This document shows, in pieces, positions 5,699 through 12,618 of a DNA stretch of 12,656 nucleotides. A program made the position numbers and the translations under genes. The notes under the pieces are model-generated. The model was not told where the DNA came from and did not search any database. It worked only from the letters and a program-made list of their open reading frames with translations. This DNA is from Xanthobacteraceae bacterium (GTDB lineage Bacteria; Pseudomonadota; Alphaproteobacteria; Rhizobiales; Xanthobacteraceae), in NCBI GenBank assembly GCA_030044035.1, contig JASHWN010000372.1, forward strand, positions 1-12,656, given 5' to 3'. Each line of letters begins with the position of its first letter. Within the stretch, counting starts at the first letter, position 1.

Positions 5699-5704
5699 GG
5701 CTCC

Positions 5705-5732
5705 ATCCTCACCCGCGAAGCGGGGGGAGGAT
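5705..5732 (-). promoter_or_regulatory. Hairpin masking the ThiE-like ribosome site (degenerate type E repeat)
   Basis: ATCCTC (5705-5710) pairs with GAGGAT (5727-5732), and CCCGC (5712-5716) with GCGGG (5720-5724), around a GAA loop. In the mRNA the 3' arm holds the GAGG that would serve as ribosome site for the ATG at 5698. The sequence resembles the palindrome inside the transketolase gene at 9569. It could modulate translation or act as an mRNA processing site in the operon. Confidence 0.4.
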
Positions 5733-5738
5733 AGGCGC

Positions 5739-6764
5739 TCACGCCGCCTTGCGTTCCAGGTCGGCTTTCCATTGGCCGAGGCTGGCGAGGCCGTTCATCA
5801 TGGCGCGGTGGTTGAAAGCGCGCTGCGCGGCGGCGACGTTTTCCGGCTTGCCGGACCACACCGTCTGCGGTGCGTGCTGCAGCGCGCGGCCGTAGGAGAA
5901 CGACAGCTGCCAGGGCAGCGGACCCATGCGGTGCATGGCGTCGAGATGCGCGGTCGCATCCTCGTCGGACTGGCCGCCGGACAAAAACGCGATGCCGGGC
6001 AAGGCGGCCGGCACGCTGGCTTTGAGCACGCGCAGCGTCTTTTCCGCGACTTCCTCGACCGACGCGCGCTTGCCTGATTTCTTGCCCGGCACCACCATGT
6101 TGGGCTTGAGCACGATGCCTTCGAGCGCGACGCTCTGATAGTAAAGCTGCTCGAACACGGTCTTGAGCACCCACTCGGTGATCACGGCGCAGCGGTCGAT
6201 GTCGTGGCCGCCGTCCATCAGCACTTCCGGCTCGACGATCGGCACGATGGCTTGGTCCTGACACAGCGCGGCGTAGCGGGCGAGCGCATGCGCGTTGGTC
6301 AGGATGCCGGCGTAGCTCGGAATGTCGGCGCCGATGTCGATCACCGCGCGCCACTTGGCGAACTTGGCGCCGAGCCCGCGATATTCGACAAGGCGCTCGC
6401 GCAGCCCATCAAGGCCTTCGGTGATGACTTCGCCCGGCCGGAACGGCAGCGGCTTGGTGCCCTTGTCGACCTTGATGCCGGGGAGCGAGCCGGCCTTTTC
6501 GATCAGCTTGACCAGCGGCGTGCCGTCCTTGGCGTTCTGCCGGATGGTCTCGTCGTAGAGGATGACGCCGGCAATGTATTTCGACATCGCCTCGGTCGAG
6601 CGGAACAGGAGCTCGCGATAGTCGCGCCGGTTGTCCGGCGTCGACGGCACGCCGATGGCGTCGAAGCGCTTGCCGATGGTGCCGGTCGATTCGTCGGCCG
6701 CCAGGATGCCGCGTCCCGGCGCCGTCATCGCTGCGGCGACTTTGTGCAGTTGCTCAAGGTTCAT
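5739..6764 (-). CDS. Class I fructose-bisphosphate aldolase
   Basis: This 341-residue enzyme of the eukaryotic-type class I family splits fructose 1,6-bisphosphate into glyceraldehyde 3-phosphate and dihydroxyacetone phosphate, or runs in reverse for gluconeogenesis. The Schiff-base lysine is K220 in EGIVLKPNMVVPG. Other active-site marks are GILAADESTGTIGKRF (D24), AKWRAVI (K137) and VPIVEPEVLMDGGHDID (E178 and E180). The family needs no metal. Length is a little under animal aldolases (about 363), which carry a C-terminal tail ending in tyrosine that is absent here. The ATG at 6764 has AGGAGG five bases upstream (complement at 6770-6775), one of the strongest ribosome sites in the window. 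It lies 53 bases after the phosphoglycerate kinase stop and is followed by the ThiE-like gene, an order I recall from other Hyphomicrobiales. Confidence 0.96.
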   Translation of the reverse strand: MNLEQLHKVAAAMTAPGRGILAADESTGTIGKRFDAIGVPSTPDNRRDYRELLFRSTEAMSKYIAGVILYDETIRQNAKDGTPLVKLIEKAGSLPGIKVDKGTKPLPFRPGEVITEGLDGLRERLVEYRGLGAKFAKWRAVIDIGADIPSYAGILTNAHALARYAALCQDQAIVPIVEPEVLMDGGHDIDRCAVITEWVLKTVFEQLYYQSVALEGIVLKPNMVVPGKKSGKRASVEEVAEKTLRVLKASVPAALPGIAFLSGGQSDEDATAHLDAMHRMGPLPWQLSFSYGRALQHAPQTVWSGKPENVAAAQRAFNHRAMMNGLASLGQWKADLERKAA

Positions 6765-6793
6765 CGCGCCCTCCTGCGAGACATGCCGACATT

Positions 6794-6823
6794 ATAGCAT
6801 CATCGGTCATAGCATCATCAGTC
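6794..6823. repeat. 15-bp tandem duplication at the phosphoglycerate kinase stop
   Basis: ATAGCATCATCGGTC (6794-6808) is followed directly by ATAGCATCATCAGTC (6809-6823), identical but for one base. The second unit contains the pgk stop (TCA at 6818-6820). The first lies in the pgk-aldolase spacer. It is a simple local duplication. Confidence 0.75.
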
Positions 6824-8017
6824 TTGGACCATCAGCACCTTGACGCCGGGCAGCGTCTTGCCTTCGAGCGATTCCAGGAACGCGCCGCCGGCGGTTGAGA
6901 CATGGGTGAGGCGGTCGAGCACGCCGGCGACGTTGAGCGCCGCCACGGTGTCGCCGCCCCCGGCAAAGCTGATGAGCTTTTTCGCCGCGGTGAGTTCCGC
7001 CACCGCCTCGGCAACCTCGGTGGTGCCGTTGTCGAACGGCTCGATCTCGAAGGCGCCGAACGGGCCGTTCCACACCAGCGTCTTGGCGCGGGCCAGCACC
7101 GAGACGACGTGCTCGACGCTGCGCGGACCGATGTCGAGGATCATGTCGGCCGGGCCGACCGCATCGACACCGACGACACGGGTCGGCACATGCGCCGCGA
7201 GTTTTGGCGCCACCACCGCATCGACCGGCAGCACGATCTCGCGATGCCGCGCCGCGGCCTTGGCGAGGATGTCGCGGGCCTGCGGCATGAGGTCGTTCTC
7301 GGTGAGCGATTTGCCGATCGGCTTGCCCTGCGCGGCGAGGAACGTGTTGGCCATGCCGCCGCCGATGATCAGCGTCTCGACCTTGCCGAGCAGGTGGCCG
7401 AGCAGGTCGAGCTTGGTGGAAATCTTGGCGCCGCCGACGATGGCGGCGACCGGATGTTGGGGCGTCTCGAAGGCTTTCGCCAGCGCATCGAGCTCCGCCT
7501 TCATGGCGCGGCCCGGATAGGCCGGCAGCTTTCCTTCCGTCACGATCCCGGTAATGGAAGCGTGGGCGCGGTGCGCCGCCGAAAACGCCTCCTCGACGAA
7601 GATGTCGCCGAGCGTTGCGAGTTGCTTGGCGAAATTCTTGTCGTTGTTTTCTTCCTCGGCGTGGAAGCGGGTGTTCTCCAGGCAGAGAATGTCGCCGTTC
7701 TGCATCGCCGAGACAGCGGCCTGCGCTTTCGGACCGACGCAATCTTCGGCGAACGCCACCGGCTGCTTGACGATGCGCGCCACTTCGGCCGCCACCGGGC
7801 GGAGCGAGTGGCTCGGGTCAAACCCCTTCGGCCGATTGAGATGCGATAGCAAGATCACCTTGCCGCCTTTGTCGGCGAGCTCGGTGATGGTCGGAGCGGC
7901 TTCCTCGATGCGGGTCGCATCGGTGATGTTGCCGTCGGCCATCGGCACGTTGAGGTCGACGCGCACGAGCACGCGCTTGCCCGTCACATCGGCATCGTCG
8001 AGGCTGCGGAAACGCAT
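6818..8017 (-). CDS. pgk: Phosphoglycerate kinase
   Basis: The 399-residue length is standard. The enzyme moves phosphate between 1,3-bisphosphoglycerate and ADP, making ATP in glycolysis and consuming it in gluconeogenesis. The N-terminal domain has RVDLNVP (D21, N23), TRIEE (R36), the HxxR substrate motif as HLNRPKG (H59, R62), LENTRF and FSAAHRAHAS. The C-terminal nucleotide domain has GGAKISTKLDLL, GGGMANTFL, VWNGPFGAFE and the GGGDTVAAL phosphate loop. Two departures from consensus are N61, where most enzymes have glycine (HLGRPKG or HFGRPKG), and T in LENTRF, where L is usual. Both are near, but not at, catalytic residues. The ATG at 8017 begins the conserved N-terminus; no clear ribosome site precedes it. 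It follows gap by 100 bases and is probably co-transcribed with it. Confidence 0.97.
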   Translation of the reverse strand: MRFRSLDDADVTGKRVLVRVDLNVPMADGNITDATRIEEAAPTITELADKGGKVILLSHLNRPKGFDPSHSLRPVAAEVARIVKQPVAFAEDCVGPKAQAAVSAMQNGDILCLENTRFHAEEENNDKNFAKQLATLGDIFVEEAFSAAHRAHASITGIVTEGKLPAYPGRAMKAELDALAKAFETPQHPVAAIVGGAKISTKLDLLGHLLGKVETLIIGGGMANTFLAAQGKPIGKSLTENDLMPQARDILAKAAARHREIVLPVDAVVAPKLAAHVPTRVVGVDAVGPADMILDIGPRSVEHVVSVLARAKTLVWNGPFGAFEIEPFDNGTTEVAEAVAELTAAKKLISFAGGGDTVAALNVAGVLDRLTHVSTAGGAFLESLEGKTLPGVKVLMVQD

Positions 8018-8117
8018 GACAGGCGCGGCTCTACATCAACTTCACAAACAGGGGTCGCTTCGCGCCGTTGTTCTCTGATCGCTTTCGGTCGTCGCCCATT
8101 GTCATTTTTAGTTCGCT

Positions 8118-9125
8118 TCAGCCCAGTTTGCCCATCGCCACCGCGGTATCGACCATGCGGTTGGAGAAGCCCCATTCGTTGTCGTACCACGACATCACGC
8201 GCACGAACGTGCCGTCCATGACCTTGGTCTGGTCCATGTGGAAAACGCTGGAATGCGGATCGTGGTTGAAGTCGCTGGAGACGTTGGGCGCGTCGGTGTA
8301 GCCGAGGATGCCCTTGAGCTGCTGCTCGGCGGCGCGCCTGACCGCGGCGTTGATCTCGTCCTTCGAGGTCGCGCGCTTGGCGACGAACTTGAAATCGATC
8401 ACCGAGACGTTCGGGGTCGGCACGCGGATCGAAACGCCGTCGAGCCGGCCGGCGAGCTCGGGCAGCACCAGGCCGACTGCTTTGGCGGCCCCGGTCGAAG
8501 TCGGAATCATGTTCGCCGCCGCGGCGCGGGCGCGATAGAGGTCCTTGTGCACCTGATCGAGCGAGGGCTGATCGTTGGTGTAGGAGTGAATCGTCGTCAT
8601 GAAGCCTTTGTCGATGCCGACCGCGTCGTTGAGCACCTTGGCGACCGGGGCGAGGCAGTTGGTGGTGCAGGAGGCGTTGGAGACGACGGTGTGCGCCTTC
8701 TCGAGCTTGTCGTGGTTGACGCCGTAGACCACGGTGAGGTCGGCGCCGTCGGCCGGCGCCGAAACCAGCACGCGCTTGGCGCCGGCTTTCAGATGCGCGG
8801 CGGCTTTTTCCTTCGAGGTGAAAATGCCGGTGCATTCCAGCGCGACGTCGATGCCGAGCTCTTTCCAGGGCAGCTGCGCCGGGTCCTTGATCGCCGTGAC
8901 CTTGATGGCGCCGTTGCCGCAATGGATGGTGTCGCCCTTGACCGTCACCTCGCCGGGGAAGCGGCCGTGCACGGTGTCGTAGCGCAAGAGGTGCGCGTTG
9001 GTCTCGACCGGGGCGAGATCGTTGACGGCGACGACCTCGATATCGTCGCGGCCGGCCTCGACCACGGCACGCAAGGTGTTGCGGCCGATGCGGCCGAATC
9101 CGTTAATCGCAACGCGTACGGACAT
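8118..9125 (-). CDS. gap: Glyceraldehyde-3-phosphate dehydrogenase, type I
   Basis: This 335-residue tetrameric enzyme interconverts glyceraldehyde 3-phosphate and 1,3-bisphosphoglycerate with NAD(P). The Rossmann fold opens with [15 protein letters not shown]. The catalytic pair is C153 in [12 protein letters not shown] and H180 in [10 protein letters not shown]. Phosphate-binding regions are seen in [19 protein letters not shown] and RVPTPNVSV, and the C-terminal [13 protein letters not shown] is standard. The cofactor region reads VAVNDL, with the aspartate position shared with NAD-using enzymes, but NAD versus NADP use cannot be settled from this alone. GGGAG lies six bases before the ATG at 9125 (complement at 9132-9136). 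It stands between tkt and pgk, with 105 and 100 bases on either side. Confidence 0.97.
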   Translation of the reverse strand: MSVRVAINGFGRIGRNTLRAVVEAGRDDIEVVAVNDLAPVETNAHLLRYDTVHGRFPGEVTVKGDTIHCGNGAIKVTAIKDPAQLPWKELGIDVALECTGIFTSKEKAAAHLKAGAKRVLVSAPADGADLTVVYGVNHDKLEKAHTVVSNASCTTNCLAPVAKVLNDAVGIDKGFMTTIHSYTNDQPSLDQVHKDLYRARAAAANMIPTSTGAAKAVGLVLPELAGRLDGVSIRVPTPNVSVIDFKFVAKRATSKDEINAAVRRAAEQQLKGILGYTDAPNVSSDFNHDPHSSVFHMDQTKVMDGTFVRVMSWYDNEWGFSNRMVDTAVAMGKLG

Positions 9126-9230
9126 GAACTGCTCCCGGAGTTATTCCTGTGCCTTAAAACCGCGGCTTAATCCAACATTTCTACTCGCTTTATTTAACGG
9201 CAATAACAGCCGGCACAAGTCCGGCGCCGC

Positions 9231-11345
9231 TCAGCGCGCGTGCTTGAGCGCCGCCTCGGCCACCGCCTCGGGCGTGATGCCGAACGCCTTGTACAGATCC
9301 TTATACGGCGCGCTGGCGCCGAACCCGGTCATGCCGACGAAAACGCCGGCCGAGCCGATGATGGCGTCCCAGCCTTGGCGGATGCCGGCCTCGACCGCGA
9401 CGTTAACCCTGGCCTGGCCGATGATCGCGGCGCGTTTGTCGGCCGGCGCTGCCGCAAAGAGTTCGAAGCACGGCACCGAAACCACGCGCGCCGAAATTTT
9501 TTGCTCGGCGAGCAGCCTCTTGGCTGCGACCGCGATGGCGACCTCCGAGCCGGTGGCGAACAACGAAACCCTCACCCTACCCTCCCCCGCTTGCGGGGGA
9601 GGGTAGGGTGAGGGCTCAGCGGCGACCAGCTCGTAGGCGCCGAGCGCGCAGCGATTGTGCTCGTCGAAGCCTTGGCGCAGCTGCGGGGTGTTCTGCCGGG
9701 TCAGCGCCAGCACGCTCGGGCCGCTGCGGCTTTGCAACGCGAGCTGCCAGCATTCGGCGGTCTCGACAGGATCGCACGGCCGAAACACTTTCAGATTCGG
9801 GATGGCGCGCAACGCGGCGAGATGCTCGACCGGCTGATGCGTCGGGCCGTCTTCGCCCAGCCCGATCGAATCGTGGGTCATCACGTGAACGACACGCAGA
9901 CCCATCAGCGCCGCCAGGCGAATCGCCGGCCGGCAATAATCCGAGAACACCAGGAACGTGCCCGAATACGGCATGATCCCGCCATGCAGCGCCATGCCGT
10001 TCATGGCGGCGGCCATGGCGTGCTCGCGCACGCCGTAATGAATGAAGCGGCCGGCGTAATCGGCGGCGCTCAGCACGTGCATGGCCTTGGTGCGGGTATT
10101 GTTGGAGCCGGTGAGATCGGCCGAACCGCCGACCATTTCGGGCAGCGCCGCGGTGAGCCCTTCGAGCGCGAATTCCGACGCCGCGCGGGTGGCGACCTCC
10201 TTGGGCGCCTGCGCGAGCTTCTGCTTCAATTCGTGGACCGCCGCGGCGAGTTTCTTCTCCGGCAGCTCGCCGTTGCTGCGGCGCTCGAATTCGGCGCGTT
10301 TTTCGGCCGGCAAAGCGGCGAGCCGTGCCTGCCAGGCCAAGCGAGCCGGCCGGCCGCGCTCGCCGGCGGCGCGCCATTGCGCGCGGATCGCCGGCGGAAT
10401 CTCGAAGGCCGGCGCGCTCCAGCCGAGTTTTTGCCGTGCCGCGGCGACCTCTTCGGCGCCGAGCGCCGCGCCGTGCGCCTTTTCGGTGCCGCCCTTGTTG
10501 GGCGCACCGAAGCCGATCGTGGTGCGGCAGGCGATCAGCGAGGGGCGCTCGGATTTTTTGGCCGCTTCGAGCGCCGCGGCGATCGCCGCCGGATCGTGGC
10601 CGTCGATGCGGCTTGCCGCCCAGCCGGCCGATTCGAAGCGCTTGACCTGATCGACGGAGTCGGTGAGCGCCAGCGGGCCGTCGATCGAGATGCCGTTGTC
10701 GTCGAACAGCACGATGAGCTTTTTCAGCTTCAAGTGCCCGGCGAGCGCGATCGCCTCCTGGCTGATGCCCTCCATCAGATCGCCGTCGGAGGCGAGCACA
10801 TAGGTGAAGTGATCGACGAGTGCGCCGCCGAACTCGGCGGCGAGATGACGCTCGGCGATCGCCATGCCGACCGCATTGGCGAGCCCTTGGCCGAGCGGAC
10901 CCGTGGTCGTCTCGACACCCGGCGTGTGGCCGTGTTCGGGATGGCCGGGCGTGAGCGAGCCCAGTTGGCGGAAGCGCTTGATCTCCTCGATCGTCATCTT
11001 CTCGTAGCCGAGCAGATGCAGCACCGCGTAGAGCAGCATCGAGCCGTGGCCGGCGGAGAGCACGAAGCGGTCGCGGTCCGGCCATTGCGGATCGGCCGGA
11101 TCGAATTTCAGAAAGCGTGTGAACAAGACGGTGGCGATATCGGCCGCGCCCATCGGCAGGCCGGGATGGCCGGATTTGGCTTGCTCGACCGCGTCCATCG
11201 CCAGCGCGCGGATGGCGTTGGCCATGTGGTCGTGTTCTCCCGCGCGCGCGCTCAAATCCGGCGCGGCGGCCGCGGCTGCAGCGACGCGAGAGGGTTGGGC
11301 GAGTGTTTGGGCGCTCGCCGCGACAATGCGGTCCGGCTTGATCAT
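9231..11345 (-). CDS. tkt: Transketolase with an in-frame palindromic insertion
   Basis: Read from the ATG at 11345 the product has 704 residues. It moves two-carbon ketol units between sugar phosphates using thiamine diphosphate and a divalent cation. Marks of the family are H60 in [10 protein letters not shown]100 in SAGHGSML, the cofactor motif ASDGDLMEG then DDNGISIDG (185-223), the catalytic glutamate E441 in GVREHAMA, and [18 protein letters not shown] (491 on). The C-terminal domain starts at SLFATGSEV. Two oddities stand out. Residues 1-40 are an alanine-rich extension before [11 protein letters not shown], where most homologues have about ten residues. Residues about 578-593 ([13 protein letters not shown] and neighbours) are encoded by a perfect palindrome and are absent from the family. 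The start is uncertain: GTG at 11357 is open too, and ATG at 11225 has GGGAG 11 bases upstream. It is first in the minus-strand run. Confidence 0.95.
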   Translation of the reverse strand: MIKPDRIVAASAQTLAQPSRVAAAAAAAPDLSARAGEHDHMANAIRALAMDAVEQAKSGHPGLPMGAADIATVLFTRFLKFDPADPQWPDRDRFVLSAGHGSMLLYAVLHLLGYEKMTIEEIKRFRQLGSLTPGHPEHGHTPGVETTTGPLGQGLANAVGMAIAERHLAAEFGGALVDHFTYVLASDGDLMEGISQEAIALAGHLKLKKLIVLFDDNGISIDGPLALTDSVDQVKRFESAGWAASRIDGHDPAAIAAALEAAKKSERPSLIACRTTIGFGAPNKGGTEKAHGAALGAEEVAAARQKLGWSAPAFEIPPAIRAQWRAAGERGRPARLAWQARLAALPAEKRAEFERRSNGELPEKKLAAAVHELKQKLAQAPKEVATRAASEFALEGLTAALPEMVGGSADLTGSNNTRTKAMHVLSAADYAGRFIHYGVREHAMAAAMNGMALHGGIMPYSGTFLVFSDYCRPAIRLAALMGLRVVHVMTHDSIGLGEDGPTHQPVEHLAALRAIPNLKVFRPCDPVETAECWQLALQSRSGPSVLALTRQNTPQLRQGFDEHNRCALGAYELVAAEPSPYPPPQAGEGRVRVSLFATGSEVAIAVAAKRLLAEQKISARVVSVPCFELFAAAPADKRAAIIGQARVNVAVEAGIRQGWDAIIGSAGVFVGMTGFGASAPYKDLYKAFGITPEAVAEAALKHAR
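9569..9614. repeat. Type E palindrome inside the transketolase coding sequence
   Basis: Two 22-base arms (9569-9590 and 9593-9614) are perfect reverse complements around a two-base centre (TT). The core is CCTCCCCCGC-TT-GCGGGGGAGG, a repeat type I recognise as common in alphaproteobacterial intergenic DNA. Here it is in frame in tkt, on the minus strand, at the start of the C-terminal domain. Confidence 0.92.
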
Positions 11346-11408
11346 GGGACTGGCCACGCGCGGCTTTTTTGAAGCGAACGGCCGCGGTCACGCGAAGACT
11401 AAAGGGCA

Positions 11409-11436
11409 CAGATAGCATTGCAGCCCCTTGAGTCAA
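11409..11436 (-). promoter_or_regulatory. Candidate transketolase promoter
   Basis: On the minus strand TTGACT (complement at 11431-11436) is followed after 15 or 16 bases by CTATCT or TATCTG (complement at 11409-11415). Transcription would start near 11402, about 57 bases before the ATG at 11345. The -35 is close to consensus and the -10 is only fair. It is the best candidate in the divergent region on this strand. Confidence 0.4.
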
Positions 11437-11497
11437 TTACGCGCCGCGCTGCCGTCCGCGTCATACACAGGCGCGCCGCATTCCGCGCCGCTAGACG

Positions 11498-11527
11498 TTG
11501 ACGCTCAATCTCGATGCGACGTAAGCT
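11498..11527 (+). promoter_or_regulatory. Candidate promoter for the DUF4164-zapA genes
   Basis: TTGACG (11498-11503) is followed after 18 bases by TAAGCT (11522-11527), which keeps the first, second and last bases of a -10 hexamer. The predicted start is some 55 bases before the DUF4164 ATG. Evidence is motif resemblance only. Confidence 0.3.
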
Positions 11528-11590
11528 TCCGGCAATAAATCTCTGCCGTGCCACAATTTTCGTCATGAGTGCGGACGTGGAGATCGGCCC

Positions 11591-11869
11591 ATGAGCGACA
11601 CCGATTCGATCGAGGCGGCGAGCCGGCGCCTGGCGCTGGCGCTCGACGCGCTCGATGCCGCGGCCGAGCACCGCCGCGACGCCGCCAAGAGCGAAGCGGC
11701 GCTGTCGGCGCAGCTCCACGCGCTCGGCAACGACCGGGCGCGGCTCGCCGGCGAGCTCGACCACGCCATCGCCCGCTCGCGCGCGCTCGAGGCCGCCAAC
11801 CGCGAAGTGGCGCAGCGCCTCGCCCGGGCGATCGACACCGTGCGCGGCGTTCTCGCCGACGAGGAATGA
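11591..11869 (+). CDS. DUF4164 family coiled-coil protein
   Basis: This 92-residue protein is almost wholly helical, with heptad-like Ala/Leu and charged residues from about 5 to 88 (EAASRRLALALDALDAA, then LHALGNDRARLAGELD, then RSRALEAANREVAQRL). It has no signal peptide, membrane segment or cysteine. It matches the DUF4164 family of rhizobial proteins, which I recall directly upstream of zapA and divergent from tkt; the same order is seen here. A GGAG site at 11579-11582 lies eight bases before the ATG. The biochemical role is unknown. The location suggests a cell-division or Z-ring accessory protein, but this is inference from neighbours. A type D repeat fills most of the 190-base gap to zapA. 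Confidence 0.82.
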   Translation: MSDTDSIEAASRRLALALDALDAAAEHRRDAAKSEAALSAQLHALGNDRARLAGELDHAIARSRALEAANREVAQRLARAIDTVRGVLADEE

Positions 11870-11904
11870 CGTGCAGCAGGGCCGATCGCTTCCCACAGCC
11901 GCTC

Positions 11905-12018
11905 GTCCCCGCGAGGGGTCCCCATCGCGCTCGCGCGATGGGGTGCCCCGTTGCGGGGACCCAGCGGGTTTGCGGTCAGGGGTGAGAACGCGATCTGGAT
12001 TCCCGCTTGTGCGGGAAT
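11905..12018. repeat. Type D repeat, copy D2, with a nested palindrome
   Basis: The outer hairpin GTCCCCGC (11905-11912) pairs with GCGGGGAC (11953-11960). Inside it GGGG (11915-11918) pairs with CCCC (11946-11949), and inside that CCCCATCGCGC (11920-11930) pairs perfectly with 11933-11943. After a 38-base spacer, ATTCCCGC (11999-12006), TTGT, GCGGGAAT (12011-12018) forms the other hairpin. The orientation is opposite to copy D1 at 4964. It lies between DUF4164 and zapA and could affect their co-expression. Confidence 0.85.
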
Positions 12019-12059
12019 GAGCGGAATTGGCTGAACCGATTTACACCAGCGGAGCTGCG

Positions 12060-12443
12060 ATGTCCCAGGTCAGCGTCACCATCAACGGCCGCCAATTCCG
12101 CATGGCGTGCGAGGACGGTCAGGAAGGCCATCTGATGAATCTGGCCCGCGATCTCGATACCCGGATCGAGGGCTTGCGGGCGAAATTCGGCGAGATCGGC
12201 GACACGCGGCTCACCGTCATGGCGGCGCTGACCATTGCCGATTCGCTGGCCGAAACCGCGGCGCGCCTCAAGCGGCTCGAGGACGAGCTCGCCGCGCTGC
12301 AGAACGCGCGCGCCGACGCGCTCAAGTTCGACAAGGCCGCGCGCGCCGCCATCACCAACGCGCTCAACGCCGCCGCCGAACGCATCGAGAGCATCACCGC
12401 CAAGCTCAAGCAGCCGCTCGGCGGCGGCGTGCCGTTAGGATAG
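12060..12443 (+). CDS. zapA: Cell division protein ZapA
   Basis: This 127-residue protein has the ZapA layout. The N-terminal beta-alpha-beta head is VSVTINGRQFRMACEDGQEGHLMNLA split over residues 4-29, followed by DLDTRIEGLR, then a conserved turn GDTRLTVMAALTIADSL (48-63), then a long coiled coil (about 63-117) that builds the antiparallel tetramer. ZapA binds FtsZ filaments and cross-links or bundles them at the division site in the cytoplasm. The start at 12060 is chosen over the TTG at 12027 because GGAG (12051-12054) lies five bases upstream and the conserved family N-terminus begins at MSQVSVTINGR. In many alphaproteobacteria the 6S RNA gene and a 5-formyltetrahydrofolate cyclo-ligase lie shortly downstream. 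Neither is visible in the 213 bases that remain, where a small membrane gene is found first. Confidence 0.92.
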   Translation: MSQVSVTINGRQFRMACEDGQEGHLMNLARDLDTRIEGLRAKFGEIGDTRLTVMAALTIADSLAETAARLKRLEDELAALQNARADALKFDKAARAAITNALNAAAERIESITAKLKQPLGGGVPLG

Positions 12444-12462
12444 CTCCGAAGGTCGATACCTC

Positions 12463-12618
12463 ATGCAAAAGCGCATTTGGCTCGGAGTCTTGATCGGCTC
12501 CGTCATTGGCGGATTCATTCCCGACCTGTGGGGAGCCGACTTGTTTTCTTACTCATCGGTGCTGCTCAGCACCGTCGGCGCGCTCGCCGGATTGTGGCTG
12601 GGCTACAAGATGAGTTAG
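12463..12618 (+). CDS. 51-residue two-helix membrane protein after zapA
   Basis: This short frame runs from ATG 12463 to TAG 12616-12618. It encodes a basic start (MQKR) and two hydrophobic segments, WLGVLIGSVIGGFIP (6-20) and SSVLLSTVGALAGLWLGY (31-48), joined by a short loop DLWGADLFSY. Both segments carry G-x-x-x-G-like spacing, which favours close helix packing, and the protein ends KMS. A GAAGG site (12448-12452) lies ten bases before the ATG, and the gene starts 19 bases after the zapA stop, so it is probably co-transcribed. The coding reads cleanly, with strongly non-random hydrophobic patterning, which argues for a real gene despite its size. I recall similar tiny proteins in Bradyrhizobium relatives with no named function. 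The positive N-terminus predicts both ends in the cytoplasm. Confidence 0.72.
   Translation: MQKRIWLGVLIGSVIGGFIPDLWGADLFSYSSVLLSTVGALAGLWLGYKMS

Noticed and set aside
9126..9230. Terminator between transketolase and GAPDH
   Set aside because: There is only a five-base-pair stem (GCCGG/CCGGC) soon after the tkt stop, with no T run behind it. This is too weak to call.
5739..11345. Calvin-cycle (cbb) operon
   Set aside because: tkt, gap, pgk and aldolase are shared with glycolysis and the pentose phosphate pathway. No RuBisCO, phosphoribulokinase, bisphosphatase or CbbR gene is present in the window.
9657..11372. Long open frame of 571 residues on the plus strand opposite transketolase
   Set aside because: It is the antisense shadow of a GC-rich gene. 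Transketolase on the minus strand has all catalytic motifs, while the opposite frame is arginine-rich with no recognisable domain.
9616..11436. 606-residue second frame on the transketolase strand
   Set aside because: It is a +1 shadow of tkt, rich in arginine with no domain match.
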